A stretch of 64,000 nucleotides of DNA from the NCBI RefSeq assembly GCF_000691805.2, contig NZ_DF820485.1:62001-126000 (forward strand). The letters run 5' to 3'. The notes below the pieces were generated by a model that saw nothing but the letters and a program-made list of their open reading frames with translations, did no database searches and was not told the DNA's origin. The position numbers and the translations under genes were made by a program. Below, one piece after another: positions 32,530-41,873 of the stretch. Source of the stretch: Weissella oryzae SG25. Its GTDB lineage: Bacteria > Bacillota > Bacilli > Lactobacillales > Lactobacillaceae. Position 1 is the stretch's first letter. Every line of letters begins with the position of its first letter.

Positions 32530-33045
32530 ATGTCAACAAATCATATTGTGTTGTTTGAGCCTTTGATGCCAGCCAACACCGGCAATATTGCCCGGACTGC
32601 CACTGGGACGAATACTAAATTACATTTAATTGAACCATTGGGCTTTAAATTGGATGAAAAGCATGTGAAGCGAGCCGGCTTAGATTATTGGGATACGGTT
32701 GATATTACTGTACACGAGAATTTACCAGCCTTTATGGCTAGTTTGCAAGATACGGATGAACTATTTTTAATTTCGAAATTTGCACCCCGTTCTTATCATG
32801 AAGCTGATTATACGAACCCTGATCATGATTATTATTTCTTATTTGGTAAAGAAACAACGGGACTACCAGAGCCTTTCATGAAGCAACATCCAGAAAAAGC
32901 GCTCCGGATTCCGCAAAATGATGACCATATTCGTTCACTAAATCTATCAAACACAGCAGCAATCATTATTTATGAAGCGCTCCGGCAACAGAGCTTTCCA
33001 AATCTTGATCTAACGCATGCTTATGATTACGATAAATTAAAGTAA
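32530..33045 (+). CDS. trmL: tRNA (cytidine(34)-2'-O)-methyltransferase TrmL
   Basis: The 171-residue SPOUT methyltransferase starts HIVLFEPLMPANTGNIARTATGTNTKLHLIEPLGFKLDEKHVKRAGLDYW, with the knot motifs FLFGKETTGLPEPF and RIPQNDDHIRSLNLSNTAAIIIYEALRQ. It methylates the wobble nucleotide 34 of certain tRNA-Leu. GAAGGAG lies 7 nt before the ATG. ftsK follows 13 nt later in the same transcript. Confidence 0.95.
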   Translation: MSTNHIVLFEPLMPANTGNIARTATGTNTKLHLIEPLGFKLDEKHVKRAGLDYWDTVDITVHENLPAFMASLQDTDELFLISKFAPRSYHEADYTNPDHDYYFLFGKETTGLPEPFMKQHPEKALRIPQNDDHIRSLNLSNTAAIIIYEALRQQSFPNLDLTHAYDYDKLK

Positions 33046-33058
33046 AGAGGAGGCGACT

Positions 33059-35833
33059 ATGGCAACGTCGACCAAAAGAACAGTTAAACGTAAGTCGACA
33101 AATCCAAGGCCAAGTAAAACTACTAGGGGAAGAAAGCCACAACCAAAGCCAAGTTATTTAGGAAATATTATTGGTGTGGTTGCAATGCTAATTGCAATCT
33201 TTGCGGTTCTTAAGTTAGGAATGCTCGGGAAATTCTTTGCAAACTTAACCCGCTATCTAGTTGGAAATCCATATCAGATTTTTTTAATTGCTTTGATGGT
33301 CCCCTTACTAGGCGTAATTGCTTATGGCCGCTGGCCTAGCAAGTTTAAATTACGCTATTATTTAGGTTTTGCAACTGCAATGCTCGGAATAATGTTAATG
33401 CTAACAATCCTTTTATTTAAGGGCTTGGATATGCACCATAATTTCATTCATACAGTTGTATTACTAATTAATCAAGACCTTAGCAACCAAGCTGTGTCAA
33501 CGGATGTCGGTGGTGGGGTAATTGGGGCTGCTTTATACAGTGGAACTTACTTAATTGCCAGCGATTTTGGCTCTTGGTTGATTGCAATTATCCTGGTAAT
33601 TGCTGGAATAATTATCACTTTTAACCTCGATGTAACAGATGTATTTGCCACCTTCTTTAATTTTACGGCAGCCACCGGTAAAACAGTTGAAAGTGGTGTC
33701 CAGTCCGGGTTGGAGTATGCCAAGATTAAGTCTGGCGATTTTAAAGAGCGAGCTGAGACCAGGGCAAATGAACGGAAGAACTTTGATAGTCTAATGGAAG
33801 CCGACCCATTTGGTAAAGACACACCAATTGTTAAGGTAAATATCGATGACATTGAGCCAACGGTTGCAGTTGCACCAAATGAACATGCTTCAGAGGAGAA
33901 GCTGACAGCAGAAACCTATAAGGCACCTACGATTATTGCACCAGAACCAGAAGATGAGCCAGTAAGTACCAGTGCACCAAGTGCTGTTGAAGCAGTCCAG
34001 TCAAATTATGAACAACCTGCTTTTAATGCGGCCAATGATGTTGAGCCGGCTGAACCGGTTGCGGATGGGTCAGAACTTGATTCAGTTGATTCAGCAATTT
34101 TTGCTTCACTCGCTGATCAGCAAGAACAAAAGGTTACGACAAGCCATGCCAAGTTGACCCATGCAGATATTTTAGGCCATGATGAACATAAAACTTCACC
34201 CAAGACAACCGCACACCAAAGTAATGTTGGGCATGTCGAGCCATCTAGTCAATCCGTACCAACTGCTGATGTGGCAATAAGTCCAGTTGATGATCATGAT
34301 TATGTCTTACCAACAACGCGTTTATTAACCCGAGTTGGTTCAACCGATCAGTCGCACGAACGTGAAGGTTTGGCCGAGAAGGCTCACATTTTGCATGATA
34401 CATTAAAGTCATTTAATATTAATGCAGATGTTGAGAAGGTCGTTTTGGGACCAACCGTTACGCAATACGAAATCAAGCCAGCAATTGGCGTTAAGGTTTC
34501 ACGAATTACCAACCTAGCAGATGATTTAGCCTTAGCGCTAGCCGCTAAGTCATTACGAATTGAAGCCCCAATTCCGGGTAAGTCGTTGGTCGGAATTGAA
34601 GTTGCAAATGACAAACAAGCAATGGTTGGTTTCAGGGATATGATGGATAGTGTTGGTGTTGACCGCACTAATCCACTTAAAGTACCAATTGGTAAGAGCG
34701 TTTCTGGTGAAGTTGTTAAAATGGATCTAGCCAAAATGCCACATCTGCTAATTGCTGGTTCAACGGGTTCAGGAAAATCAGTGGCCATTAATTCAATCTT
34801 AGCTTCAATCTTGTTACAGGCTAAGCCTAGCGAAGTTAGGCTGATGCTGGTTGATCCTAAAAAGGTTGAACTTTCAGTTTATAACGATATCCCACACCTA
34901 ATCACGCCAGTCGTTTCAGATCCTCGTAAGGCAGCGTTAGCTTTGAAAAAAGTGGTTGCCGAAATGGATCGACGCTTTAAGTTATTGGCAGAGGCGGGCG
35001 TACGTAATATTGCAGGCTACAATAAACAAATTGATGAAGCCAACAATAAGGCCGATGGTACCATTTATCAGCGTATGCCATACTTGGTAGTGGTCATTGA
35101 TGAATTAGCAGATTTGATGATTACTGTCGCTGGTGAAGTAGAACCAGCCATTGTGCGGATTGCACAGCTAGGTCGTGCCGCGGGAATTCATTTAATTGTT
35201 GCGACGCAACGGCCATCAGTCGATGTGATTACTGGTTTGATTAAAGCCAATGTACCTTCACGTATGGCCTTTGCCGTATCTTCAGGGGTCGATTCAAGGA
35301 CAATATTAGATAGTAATGGTGCTGAAAAGTTATTGGGTCGTGGTGATATGTTGTTTGCTCCAATTGGTGCAAACAGTCCCCAAAGACTTCAAGGCGCCTT
35401 CTTATCGGATGATGATGTTGAAGCCTTAACTGATTTTATTAAACGGCAAGGTACTGCTCAGTATGACGATTCAATGACGGTTTCAGATGAAGAGGTCAAA
35501 GCCCTTGATGGTAATGATAGTGGTAGTGATGGTAATCGAGCTGATGAACTTGATGAGCTTTGGGATGAAGCAGTTGACTTTGTGGTAGACCAGCAGCGTG
35601 CATCAACTTCACTGGTACAAAGACGTTTCCGCATTGGTTATAATCGGGCAGCTCGTTTAGTAGATGATATGGAAGCACGTGGCGTAGTTGGCCCACAAGA
35701 TGGGGCTAAGCCAAGGCGTGTCTTGGTTTCAAAAGAGATGTTATATCGTTTGAAAAATGGTGAAAACAAGGCCACGGCAAGTGATGCAGCGACTATCAGT
35801 AACGAGGAGGACGACAATGACTTACCGTTTTGA
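33059..35833 (+). CDS. ftsK: DNA translocase FtsK/SpoIIIE
   Basis: The 924-residue protein has a basic N terminus, about four membrane spans (residues 35-190), a Glu/Pro-rich linker (about 225-420) and the FtsK motor with Walker A GSTGSGKS (567-574) and Walker B VVVIDELADL. The C-terminal winged-helix gamma domain (RASTSLVQRRFRIGYNRAARLVDDMEARG) recognises KOPS/SRS sequences. It pumps chromosome DNA at the septum. AGGAGG precedes the ATG. The next small gene overlaps its 3' end by 17 nt. Confidence 0.96.
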   Translation: MATSTKRTVKRKSTNPRPSKTTRGRKPQPKPSYLGNIIGVVAMLIAIFAVLKLGMLGKFFANLTRYLVGNPYQIFLIALMVPLLGVIAYGRWPSKFKLRYYLGFATAMLGIMLMLTILLFKGLDMHHNFIHTVVLLINQDLSNQAVSTDVGGGVIGAALYSGTYLIASDFGSWLIAIILVIAGIIITFNLDVTDVFATFFNFTAATGKTVESGVQSGLEYAKIKSGDFKERAETRANERKNFDSLMEADPFGKDTPIVKVNIDDIEPTVAVAPNEHASEEKLTAETYKAPTIIAPEPEDEPVSTSAPSAVEAVQSNYEQPAFNAANDVEPAEPVADGSELDSVDSAIFASLADQQEQKVTTSHAKLTHADILGHDEHKTSPKTTAHQSNVGHVEPSSQSVPTADVAISPVDDHDYVLPTTRLLTRVGSTDQSHEREGLAEKAHILHDTLKSFNINADVEKVVLGPTVTQYEIKPAIGVKVSRITNLADDLALALAAKSLRIEAPIPGKSLVGIEVANDKQAMVGFRDMMDSVGVDRTNPLKVPIGKSVSGEVVKMDLAKMPHLLIAGSTGSGKSVAINSILASILLQAKPSEVRLMLVDPKKVELSVYNDIPHLITPVVSDPRKAALALKKVVAEMDRRFKLLAEAGVRNIAGYNKQIDEANNKADGTIYQRMPYLVVVIDELADLMITVAGEVEPAIVRIAQLGRAAGIHLIVATQRPSVDVITGLIKANVPSRMAFAVSSGVDSRTILDSNGAEKLLGRGDMLFAPIGANSPQRLQGAFLSDDDVEALTDFIKRQGTAQYDDSMTVSDEEVKALDGNDSGSDGNRADELDELWDEAVDFVVDQQRASTSLVQRRFRIGYNRAARLVDDMEARGVVGPQDGAKPRRVLVSKEMLYRLKNGENKATASDAATISNEEDDNDLPF

Positions 35834-36110
35834 TTTAAAAGCAGCACAGAGTGACCAGACACTGGTTGCATTAAGTTTGGATGATGTACACTTTGATGTC
35901 GGTCGGAAGTGGATTTTTGATCCAGTTAAGCAGCAATTTGCTTTGTCTTTTACTGATGAAATTCGAACAATCAGTGAGTTACGTGATGATCCGCAAGTTC
36001 GCTTTTACCTCCAAATTGCGGGACAAAATCCGCATGCTAAGACTAGTTTTGCTAATTTGGACTACCAACCAATCAAACGTGATGAAATTAAAGGCTTGTC
36101 AGAAGCTTAA
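35817..36110 (+). CDS. Small hypothetical protein coupled to ftsK
   Basis: The 97-residue soluble protein starts MTYRFDLKAAQSDQTLVALSLDDVHFDVGRKW. ATG 35817 has GAGGAGG 6 nt upstream, inside ftsK, and the gene overlaps ftsK by 17 nt in another frame, so translation is coupled. A longer frame from 35757 is rejected. I do not recognise a family. Composition is mixed alpha/beta, with no membrane span. Confidence 0.7.
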   Translation: MTYRFDLKAAQSDQTLVALSLDDVHFDVGRKWIFDPVKQQFALSFTDEIRTISELRDDPQVRFYLQIAGQNPHAKTSFANLDYQPIKRDEIKGLSEA

Positions 36111-36123
36111 TTATTTTAAAACT

Positions 36124-36159
36124 AACCTGATGGACAATTTATTGTCGGTCAGGTTTTTT
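36124..36159 (+). terminator. Terminator of the trmL-ftsK unit
   Basis: AACCTGA/TCAGGTT enclose GACAAT/ATTGTC, followed by a T run. Confidence 0.88.
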
Positions 36160-36238
36160 GTACTAGAAAAATTGGCTTGCCTTACCAGAAGTAACTCTTT
36201 TCAGGTATAATAATGTAAAAAGTGAAAAGAGTAATAGA

Positions 36239-37138
36239 ATGTTTGAAATCAAAAAGCTAAATAAATATTTTGGTGATAAACATGCCGTAAGTGATTTGGA
36301 TATGACAATTAAACCAGGTGAAGTTTTGGGCTTAATTGGTCAAAATGGAGCGGGGAAAACCACAACTTTTCGGATGATTTTAGATTTTATCCCGATGACT
36401 TCAGGTAGCATTACTTGGGATGGTAAGACTATTTCAGCTGAACGCAAACAACGGATTGGCTTTTTACCAGAAGAGCGTGGCTTGTATCAAAAATGGACCA
36501 TTGAGGAGCAAGTATTATATTTTGCCGAACTGCATGGGATGAAACGGGCAACAGCTAAACTGGCACTGCGTGATTGGATGCAACGACTTGAGGTAGTTGG
36601 TAAACCAGAGGATAAGGTCCAGAAGTTATCAAAGGGAAATGCTCAAAAAGTTCAGTTGATTGGGACTGTCATTTTTGAACCAGACTTTTTGATTTTAGAT
36701 GAGCCTTTTACTGGTTTGGACCCAGTAAATACGGAAATCATGATGGCAGAAATTCGTCGTTTAAAGGCCAATGGAGCTTCAATTATTTTTAGTTCGCATA
36801 ATATGGCAGGAGTCGAAAAACTCTCTGACTCGTTAATTATGTTAAAAAATGGCGTGACTGTTCTGGCTGGGGCAACACAAGCAATTCGTGAGTCCTTTGG
36901 TCGGACTGAAATCTATTTAGAAGCAGCAACTCCCGATGAAGCGCTAAAGGCGCTGCCAGGCGTTTTGAGTGTGAAGGCGGATGGAATCGGTCGGCGAATT
37001 GAACTTGCTGAGCCGGTCGTTGGTGAAGCAGTCTTTAAGCTAGTGAGTCAAGCGGGCTATGTCCCAGTTTTTGCTCAGCAAGCACCAACACTAGATGATA
37101 TTTTCCGGCGGGAAGTAGTGGGAGGAACCAATGTTTAA
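36239..37138 (+). CDS. ABC exporter ATP-binding protein (NatA-like)
   Basis: The 299-residue ATPase has Walker A GQNGAGKTT (near residues 36-44), signature LSKGNAQKVQ and Walker B FLILDEPF, plus a C-terminal extension typical of NatA-type ATPases (EARGLYQKWTIEEQ-like region at LPEERGLY). NatAB pairs export Na+ or antimicrobials. A -10 (TATAAT, 36206-36211) lies upstream. The permease gene overlaps by 8 nt, so this is a two-gene operon. Confidence 0.88.
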   Translation: MFEIKKLNKYFGDKHAVSDLDMTIKPGEVLGLIGQNGAGKTTTFRMILDFIPMTSGSITWDGKTISAERKQRIGFLPEERGLYQKWTIEEQVLYFAELHGMKRATAKLALRDWMQRLEVVGKPEDKVQKLSKGNAQKVQLIGTVIFEPDFLILDEPFTGLDPVNTEIMMAEIRRLKANGASIIFSSHNMAGVEKLSDSLIMLKNGVTVLAGATQAIRESFGRTEIYLEAATPDEALKALPGVLSVKADGIGRRIELAEPVVGEAVFKLVSQAGYVPVFAQQAPTLDDIFRREVVGGTNV

Positions 37139-38378
37139 AGTACAGTTTTGGATTGTTGCACGCCAGACGTTTAAAACCCGTTTAAAGACGCGCGCATTTT
37201 GGCTGGTAGTTCTGTCACCGCTATTGATGTTAGCGGTGGTAGCTGGGGTCGCCTGGCTAGTTAATGCAACTAATAGTGATAAGACACCTCGCTTGGCAGT
37301 TGTTGATGCACCCCAAGTTACTGCCTTTTTGAAGAATGAAAAAACCGTTAAGGCCAAGCTTTCGAATGTTGCCACGGTTAGTGAAGCAAAGACCCAGGTT
37401 AATCATGATAAAATTGATAACTATCTATTGTTTGACCAAGCAACTGATCAGTTTACTTTGAAAAGTGTCAACGGTGCTAGTCCTGTTGATAGTCAAACCT
37501 TGCAAGCAGCCCTAAATCAATATGGCATTCTTAGTCGGGCTGAGCAATTAAACTTAAAGCAAAGTGACTTAGTCAAGCTTTTGGCGCCGACCAGCTTAAA
37601 AACCGAGGTTGTTTCACTGCATGGTAAAACAACTGACGGTAGTGCAACCCGGACAGCGAACCAAGTAATGTCGTCAGCCTTAGGTATCGGTATTTTTATT
37701 TTCTTAACCTTCTACGGCGGAATGATTTCCAATGAAATTGCCAATGAAAAATCATCACGAATTATGGAAATCTTGCTAGCAGCAACTAGCCCAGCAGTGC
37801 AGTTTTTTGGTAAGATTGCCGGAATTGCCGGCTTAGCAATTTTGCATCTGTTGATTTATACGGTTGTTGGAATTGGGGTAGTCTTTGCGCTGCCTAATAA
37901 TGCCGAGGTACGGCAAGTAACCTCAGTTTTGTCGGGGGTTGACAGTAGCTTTATGATAGTAACAGGGTTGTTAGTTTTTGTTGGTATCTTGTTGTACATG
38001 GTTCTAACAGCCGTGGTGGCTGCAATGGTCAACGATCAAAGTCAGGTACAACAAGCTGTTGCCCCAATTTCTTATTTAGCAATGGTTGGTTATATTTTAA
38101 GCTTACTGGTGGCGGTTCAGCCTAATAACTTAATGATTAAAATCTTATCCTTCGTACCCTTTGTTTCACAGACCTTGATGCCAGCTAGAATGAGTGTACA
38201 GTACGCGACGGTTGCCGAAGGTTTAATCGCATTGGCCTTAGAATTGATAGTTTTAGTCTATATTGGTTGGGTAGGCTTAGGTGTCTACAAGAAAAATGTC
38301 TTGCAGTATAATGATGGTAATTTAACGCGAGCAGTTTTACTTTCAATTCGCGATTTATTTGTTAAAACCAGAAATTAA
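37131..38378 (+). CDS. ABC exporter permease (NatB-like, ABC-2 family)
   Basis: The 415-residue protein has an N-terminal span, a large extracellular domain (about 45-180) and a block of six spans from about 180 onward. FFLTFYGGMISNEIANEKSSRIMEILLAATSP-type sequence (near residues 190-220) is the family hallmark. GGGAGG lies 6-7 nt upstream inside the ATPase gene. It pairs with the preceding ATPase. Substrate unknown. Confidence 0.88.
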   Translation: MFKVQFWIVARQTFKTRLKTRAFWLVVLSPLLMLAVVAGVAWLVNATNSDKTPRLAVVDAPQVTAFLKNEKTVKAKLSNVATVSEAKTQVNHDKIDNYLLFDQATDQFTLKSVNGASPVDSQTLQAALNQYGILSRAEQLNLKQSDLVKLLAPTSLKTEVVSLHGKTTDGSATRTANQVMSSALGIGIFIFLTFYGGMISNEIANEKSSRIMEILLAATSPAVQFFGKIAGIAGLAILHLLIYTVVGIGVVFALPNNAEVRQVTSVLSGVDSSFMIVTGLLVFVGILLYMVLTAVVAAMVNDQSQVQQAVAPISYLAMVGYILSLLVAVQPNNLMIKILSFVPFVSQTLMPARMSVQYATVAEGLIALALELIVLVYIGWVGLGVYKKNVLQYNDGNLTRAVLLSIRDLFVKTRN

Positions 38379-38379
38379 A

Positions 38380-38418
38380 AAAACGCTGAGTTTAGCTCAT
38401 TGAGCCACTCAGCGTTTT
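38380..38418. terminator. Bidirectional terminator after the ABC pair
   Basis: AAAACGCTGAGT (38380-38391) and ACTCAGCGTTTT (38407-38418) form a 12-bp perfect stem between two convergent genes. Confidence 0.9.
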
Positions 38419-38423
38419 GTCAT

Positions 38424-38549
38424 TTATTTTTGCTCGTCATCGTTTTTTAGAAACTTATCTTTATTGGGATCGATGGTATCAGGTATGATGAATAAATCAT
38501 CGAATTGCTTACCCAATGCGTCCTCAGTCCGCTTATGTTGTAAAGCCAT
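38424..38549 (-). CDS. Small 41-residue protein, possibly SPJ_0845-like
   Basis: Minus-strand ORF MALQHKRTEDALGKQFDD followed by LFIIPDTIDPNKDKFLKNDDEQK. GGAGG (38562-38558) lies 8 nt before the ATG. The gene sits between a bidirectional terminator and divergent uvrC. It is acidic, soluble and without a membrane span. Length and the LDxxFDDLxxIPD-like pattern recall the short SPJ_0845-type proteins of Lactobacillales, but this is from memory. It is too short for ordinary ORF lists. Confidence 0.7.
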   Translation of the reverse strand: MALQHKRTEDALGKQFDDLFIIPDTIDPNKDKFLKNDDEQK

Positions 38550-38631
38550 GAATACTACCTCCATTGCCATTAGTATAACACGAGTAGACAGACATGATAA
38601 AATAGTTAGAAAATTAAGAAGGGAGTTATCT

Positions 38632-40443
38632 ATGGCTTCTGAACATATTGAACAAAAATTAGCTTTATTACCAGATTTACCTGGTTCTTATCAAATGAAA
38701 GATATAAACGGAAAAATCATATATGTTGGTAAGGCAAAAAATTTAAAAAATCGAGTACGCTCCTATTTTAAAAGTGAGCATAGTGGTAAAACGGAACAGT
38801 TAGTTGAAAACATCGCTGATTTTGACTATATCGTTACTAGTTCGGAAAAAGAGTCACTTCTATTAGAAATTACTTTAATTCAAAAATATCAACCATACTA
38901 TAATATTAAGCTAAAAAAGGGGACTGGCTATCCCTATATTAAGATTACCAATGAGCGTGATCCAAAAATTGAACTAGTAAGCGAGATTTTAGATGATAAA
39001 GCGCATTATTTTGGTCCATACCCAAACGTTTATGCAGCATCAGAAACAATGCACTTTTTGCAAAAAACGTATCCGCTACGGCGGTGTAACGGCTATCAAG
39101 GACGACCATGTCTATATGCAAACATGGGTCAATGTTTAGGGGCTTGCTGGCGTGAAGTACCAGTTGAAGAGTATGAGGCGCAAATTCATAATATTGACCG
39201 TTTCTTAAATGGCGAAACAAAAGTAGTAACTAAGCAGTTAACGCAAAAAATGTTGTCAGCTTCTGAAAATATGGAGTTTGAGCGGGCCGCAGATTTACGC
39301 GATCAATTAAATTTTATTGATCAGACTGTTGAAAAGCAAAAGATTATTTCTGGTGATGGGACACCACGCGATTTGTTTAATTTTTATATGGATAAAGGTT
39401 GGCTTTCGGTGCAGGTTTTCTTTATTCGACAAGGACGATTGATGAAACGTGAAAAGCGGACTTTCGCTGTAATTGATTCAGCCGAGGATGAAATGACCGC
39501 CTTTATTGTGCAATTTTATAGTCGCAAAAACGTAGTTCTGCCCAAAGAGATTTTAGTGCCAAAACAAGTGAACCGTGAAATGATTAAGGAAGTTTTAGCG
39601 GTGCCGGTAAGGACGCCCCAGCGAGGTGAAAAATACGCACTTTTGGCATTAGCTGAAAAAAATGCTAAGTTAGTCTTAGAGGAAAAATTCCGCTTGATGG
39701 AAATGAACAACAATAAAACTAGCGGCGCTATGCAAGAATTGGCTGATGCACTAGGCTTGGCAAAGCTAAAACGGATTGAAACCTTTGACCATTCCCACAT
39801 TCAAGGTGCCGAGATGGTTTCGGCAATGGTTGTTTTTGAAGATGGCCTACCAAATAAAAATCTGTATCGTAAATATAAGTTAAAGACGGTCGAACATGCT
39901 GATGAAAAAGCTGCGACCCAAGAAGTCATTCGCCGACGTTATACGCGTTTGCTAAAAGAGCATGCCCAGATGCCAGATTTGATTTTAATGGACGGCGGTG
40001 AAATTCAGCTAAACGCTGCAAAAGAAGTGATTGAGGATGAATTAGGCTTGGCGATTCCAGTGGCCGCAATGGTCAAAAATGACCGACATCGGACAGCCGA
40101 TTTAATCCGTGAAGAGGGTGACACGCATGTCCACTTGGATACCCGCTCACAAGGTTTTTTCCTCTTGCAACGGATTCAAGATGAAGTACATCGCTTTGCA
40201 ATTACTTTCCACCGCCAGTTGCGGTCAAAAGCTTCATTGGGTTCAAAGTTGGATGAAATCAATGGTGTTGGGCCTAAAACCCGTCAGAAATTATTGACTA
40301 AGTACGGGTCGTTAAAAAAGATTGCTGAGGCACCGTTAGCTGATTTACAGACCTTGGGTATTTCAGAAAAAGTCGCGCGCCAAGTTAAAATTTCATTGGA
40401 AAGTTTGCAGAGTGCAGACAAAGATGGACATAAAAAAAGGTAA
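38632..40443 (+). CDS. uvrC: Excinuclease ABC subunit C
   Basis: The 603-residue protein starts MASEHIEQKLALLPDLPGSYQMKDINGKIIYVGKAKNL. It has the GIY-YIG nuclease at the N terminus, a Cys-containing segment with RRCNGYQGRPCLYANMGQCLGAC, the UVR motif (near 200-235), an RNase H-like nuclease with FDHSHIQGAEMVSAMVVFEDG, and tandem helix-hairpin-helix motifs at the C terminus. It makes both incisions in nucleotide excision repair. GGGAG lies 7 nt before ATG 38632. The 56-codon upstream extension overlaps the antisense small gene and is rejected. Confidence 0.96.
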   Translation: MASEHIEQKLALLPDLPGSYQMKDINGKIIYVGKAKNLKNRVRSYFKSEHSGKTEQLVENIADFDYIVTSSEKESLLLEITLIQKYQPYYNIKLKKGTGYPYIKITNERDPKIELVSEILDDKAHYFGPYPNVYAASETMHFLQKTYPLRRCNGYQGRPCLYANMGQCLGACWREVPVEEYEAQIHNIDRFLNGETKVVTKQLTQKMLSASENMEFERAADLRDQLNFIDQTVEKQKIISGDGTPRDLFNFYMDKGWLSVQVFFIRQGRLMKREKRTFAVIDSAEDEMTAFIVQFYSRKNVVLPKEILVPKQVNREMIKEVLAVPVRTPQRGEKYALLALAEKNAKLVLEEKFRLMEMNNNKTSGAMQELADALGLAKLKRIETFDHSHIQGAEMVSAMVVFEDGLPNKNLYRKYKLKTVEHADEKAATQEVIRRRYTRLLKEHAQMPDLILMDGGEIQLNAAKEVIEDELGLAIPVAAMVKNDRHRTADLIREEGDTHVHLDTRSQGFFLLQRIQDEVHRFAITFHRQLRSKASLGSKLDEINGVGPKTRQKLLTKYGSLKKIAEAPLADLQTLGISEKVARQVKISLESLQSADKDGHKKR

Positions 40444-40509
40444 CTGTCGCTATTGAGCGGTTTTTCCTGTAAAATGAATTGGACTATAAAGAAAGTGAGG
40501 TCATCAACC

Positions 40510-41820
40510 ATGGCGTTTGTCGACCAAGTTAAAATTAATGTAAAAGCAGGAAAGGGCGGCGATGGTGCTGTTTCTTTCCGTCATGAAAAATATATCAATA
40601 TGGGTGGACCTTTTGGTGGTGATGGTGGTCGCGGCGGCTCAGTCGTTTTGACCGTTGATGAAGGTCTCCGGACCTTGATGGATTTCCGCTACAAGCGCCA
40701 CTTTAAGGCGACCCCTGGTGGTAATGGAGCAACTAAGGCTCAAACTGGTCGGTCTTCTGATGACTTAGTGATTCGTGTGCCGGAAGGTACCACGGTGACT
40801 GATGCAGAGACTGGTGAGGTAATTGGTGACCTAGTTAATAAGGGTGATCGATTAGTTGTTGCGGCTGGTGGACGTGGTGGTCGTGGAAATATTCGTTTCG
40901 CTTCTTCAAAAAATCCAGCCCCAGAAATTGCTGAAAACGGTGAGCCGGGTGAAGAACGTGAAATTCAACTTGAACTTAAGGTCTTAGCAGACGTTGGTTT
41001 GGTCGGTTTTCCTTCAGTTGGAAAGTCAACGCTGTTATCAGTTGTTACAGCCGCTAAGCCTAAGATTGCCGCTTACCACTTTACAACCCTTGTACCTAAC
41101 TTGGGGATGGTGCGTTTAGATGATGGTCGTGATTTTGTTATGGCCGATTTACCAGGTTTGATTGAAGGTGCTTCTGAAGGAATCGGGCTCGGAATTCAAT
41201 TCTTACGCCACGTTGAGCGTACTCGTGTTATCTTGCATATGATTGATATGTCGGGTGCTGATCCAGATGAGGATCCATATGAAAATTATCTAGCGATTAA
41301 CCAAGAGCTTGCTGAGTATGATCCAATGCTTTTGGAGCGGCCACAAATCATCGTGCCAACAAAAATGGATATGCCGGATGCAGAAGCAACTTTAGCTGAT
41401 TTTAAAGCTAAGTTAGCAGCAAACAGCGACCAAGATGCACAGCCAGAAATCATGCCGATTTCTTCGCTTACGCGGACTGGCTTGGAACCACTTTTGCAGC
41501 GGACAGCTGACTTGTTGGATGCAACTCCACAGTTTGTTCCTAAGGGCATGGAAGCGACTGACGATGAAAGTGCTCTGTATGAATTTAAAGCTGATGCTCA
41601 ACCATTTGAGCTTTCTCGTGATGAAGATGGAACTTGGATTTTGTCAGGTGATGAAATTGAACGTCTCTTCAAGCGAACGAATACGGGCTATACAGAATCA
41701 TTGATGCGTTTTGCACGTCAATTACGCTTTATGGGCGTGGACCGTGCCTTAGCAGATGCTGGTGCTGAAGCAGGGGATACAGTTCAAATTTTGGACTTTG
41801 CCTTTGAATATGAAGCCTAA
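40510..41820 (+). CDS. obg: Obg GTPase
   Basis: The 436-residue protein has the Gly-rich Obg fold ([43 protein letters not shown]), a G domain with GFPSVGKST near residue 167 and [16 protein letters not shown], and the C-terminal OCT domain ([26 protein letters not shown]). Obg acts in 50S assembly and stress signalling. ATG 40510 marks the conserved start. A 19-codon extension from 40453 is rejected. GTGAGGT lies upstream. Confidence 0.97.
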   Translation: MAFVDQVKINVKAGKGGDGAVSFRHEKYINMGGPFGGDGGRGGSVVLTVDEGLRTLMDFRYKRHFKATPGGNGATKAQTGRSSDDLVIRVPEGTTVTDAETGEVIGDLVNKGDRLVVAAGGRGGRGNIRFASSKNPAPEIAENGEPGEEREIQLELKVLADVGLVGFPSVGKSTLLSVVTAAKPKIAAYHFTTLVPNLGMVRLDDGRDFVMADLPGLIEGASEGIGLGIQFLRHVERTRVILHMIDMSGADPDEDPYENYLAINQELAEYDPMLLERPQIIVPTKMDMPDAEATLADFKAKLAANSDQDAQPEIMPISSLTRTGLEPLLQRTADLLDATPQFVPKGMEATDDESALYEFKADAQPFELSRDEDGTWILSGDEIERLFKRTNTGYTESLMRFARQLRFMGVDRALADAGAEAGDTVQILDFAFEYEA

Positions 41821-41831
41821 GTATAGTTAAC

Positions 41832-41866
41832 AAAAAAGACCTGGAATTTATATTCCAGGTCTTTTT
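41832..41866. terminator. Bidirectional terminator obg / convergent efflux gene
   Basis: AAAAAGACCTGGAAT and ATTCCAGGTCTTTTT with a TTAT loop. Confidence 0.92.
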
Positions 41867-41873
41867 GCAGCCA

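Noticed and set aside
38464-38631. N-terminal extension of uvrC
   Set aside because: It lies antisense to a well-supported small gene and precedes a clear GGGAG and conserved MASEHIEQKL start.
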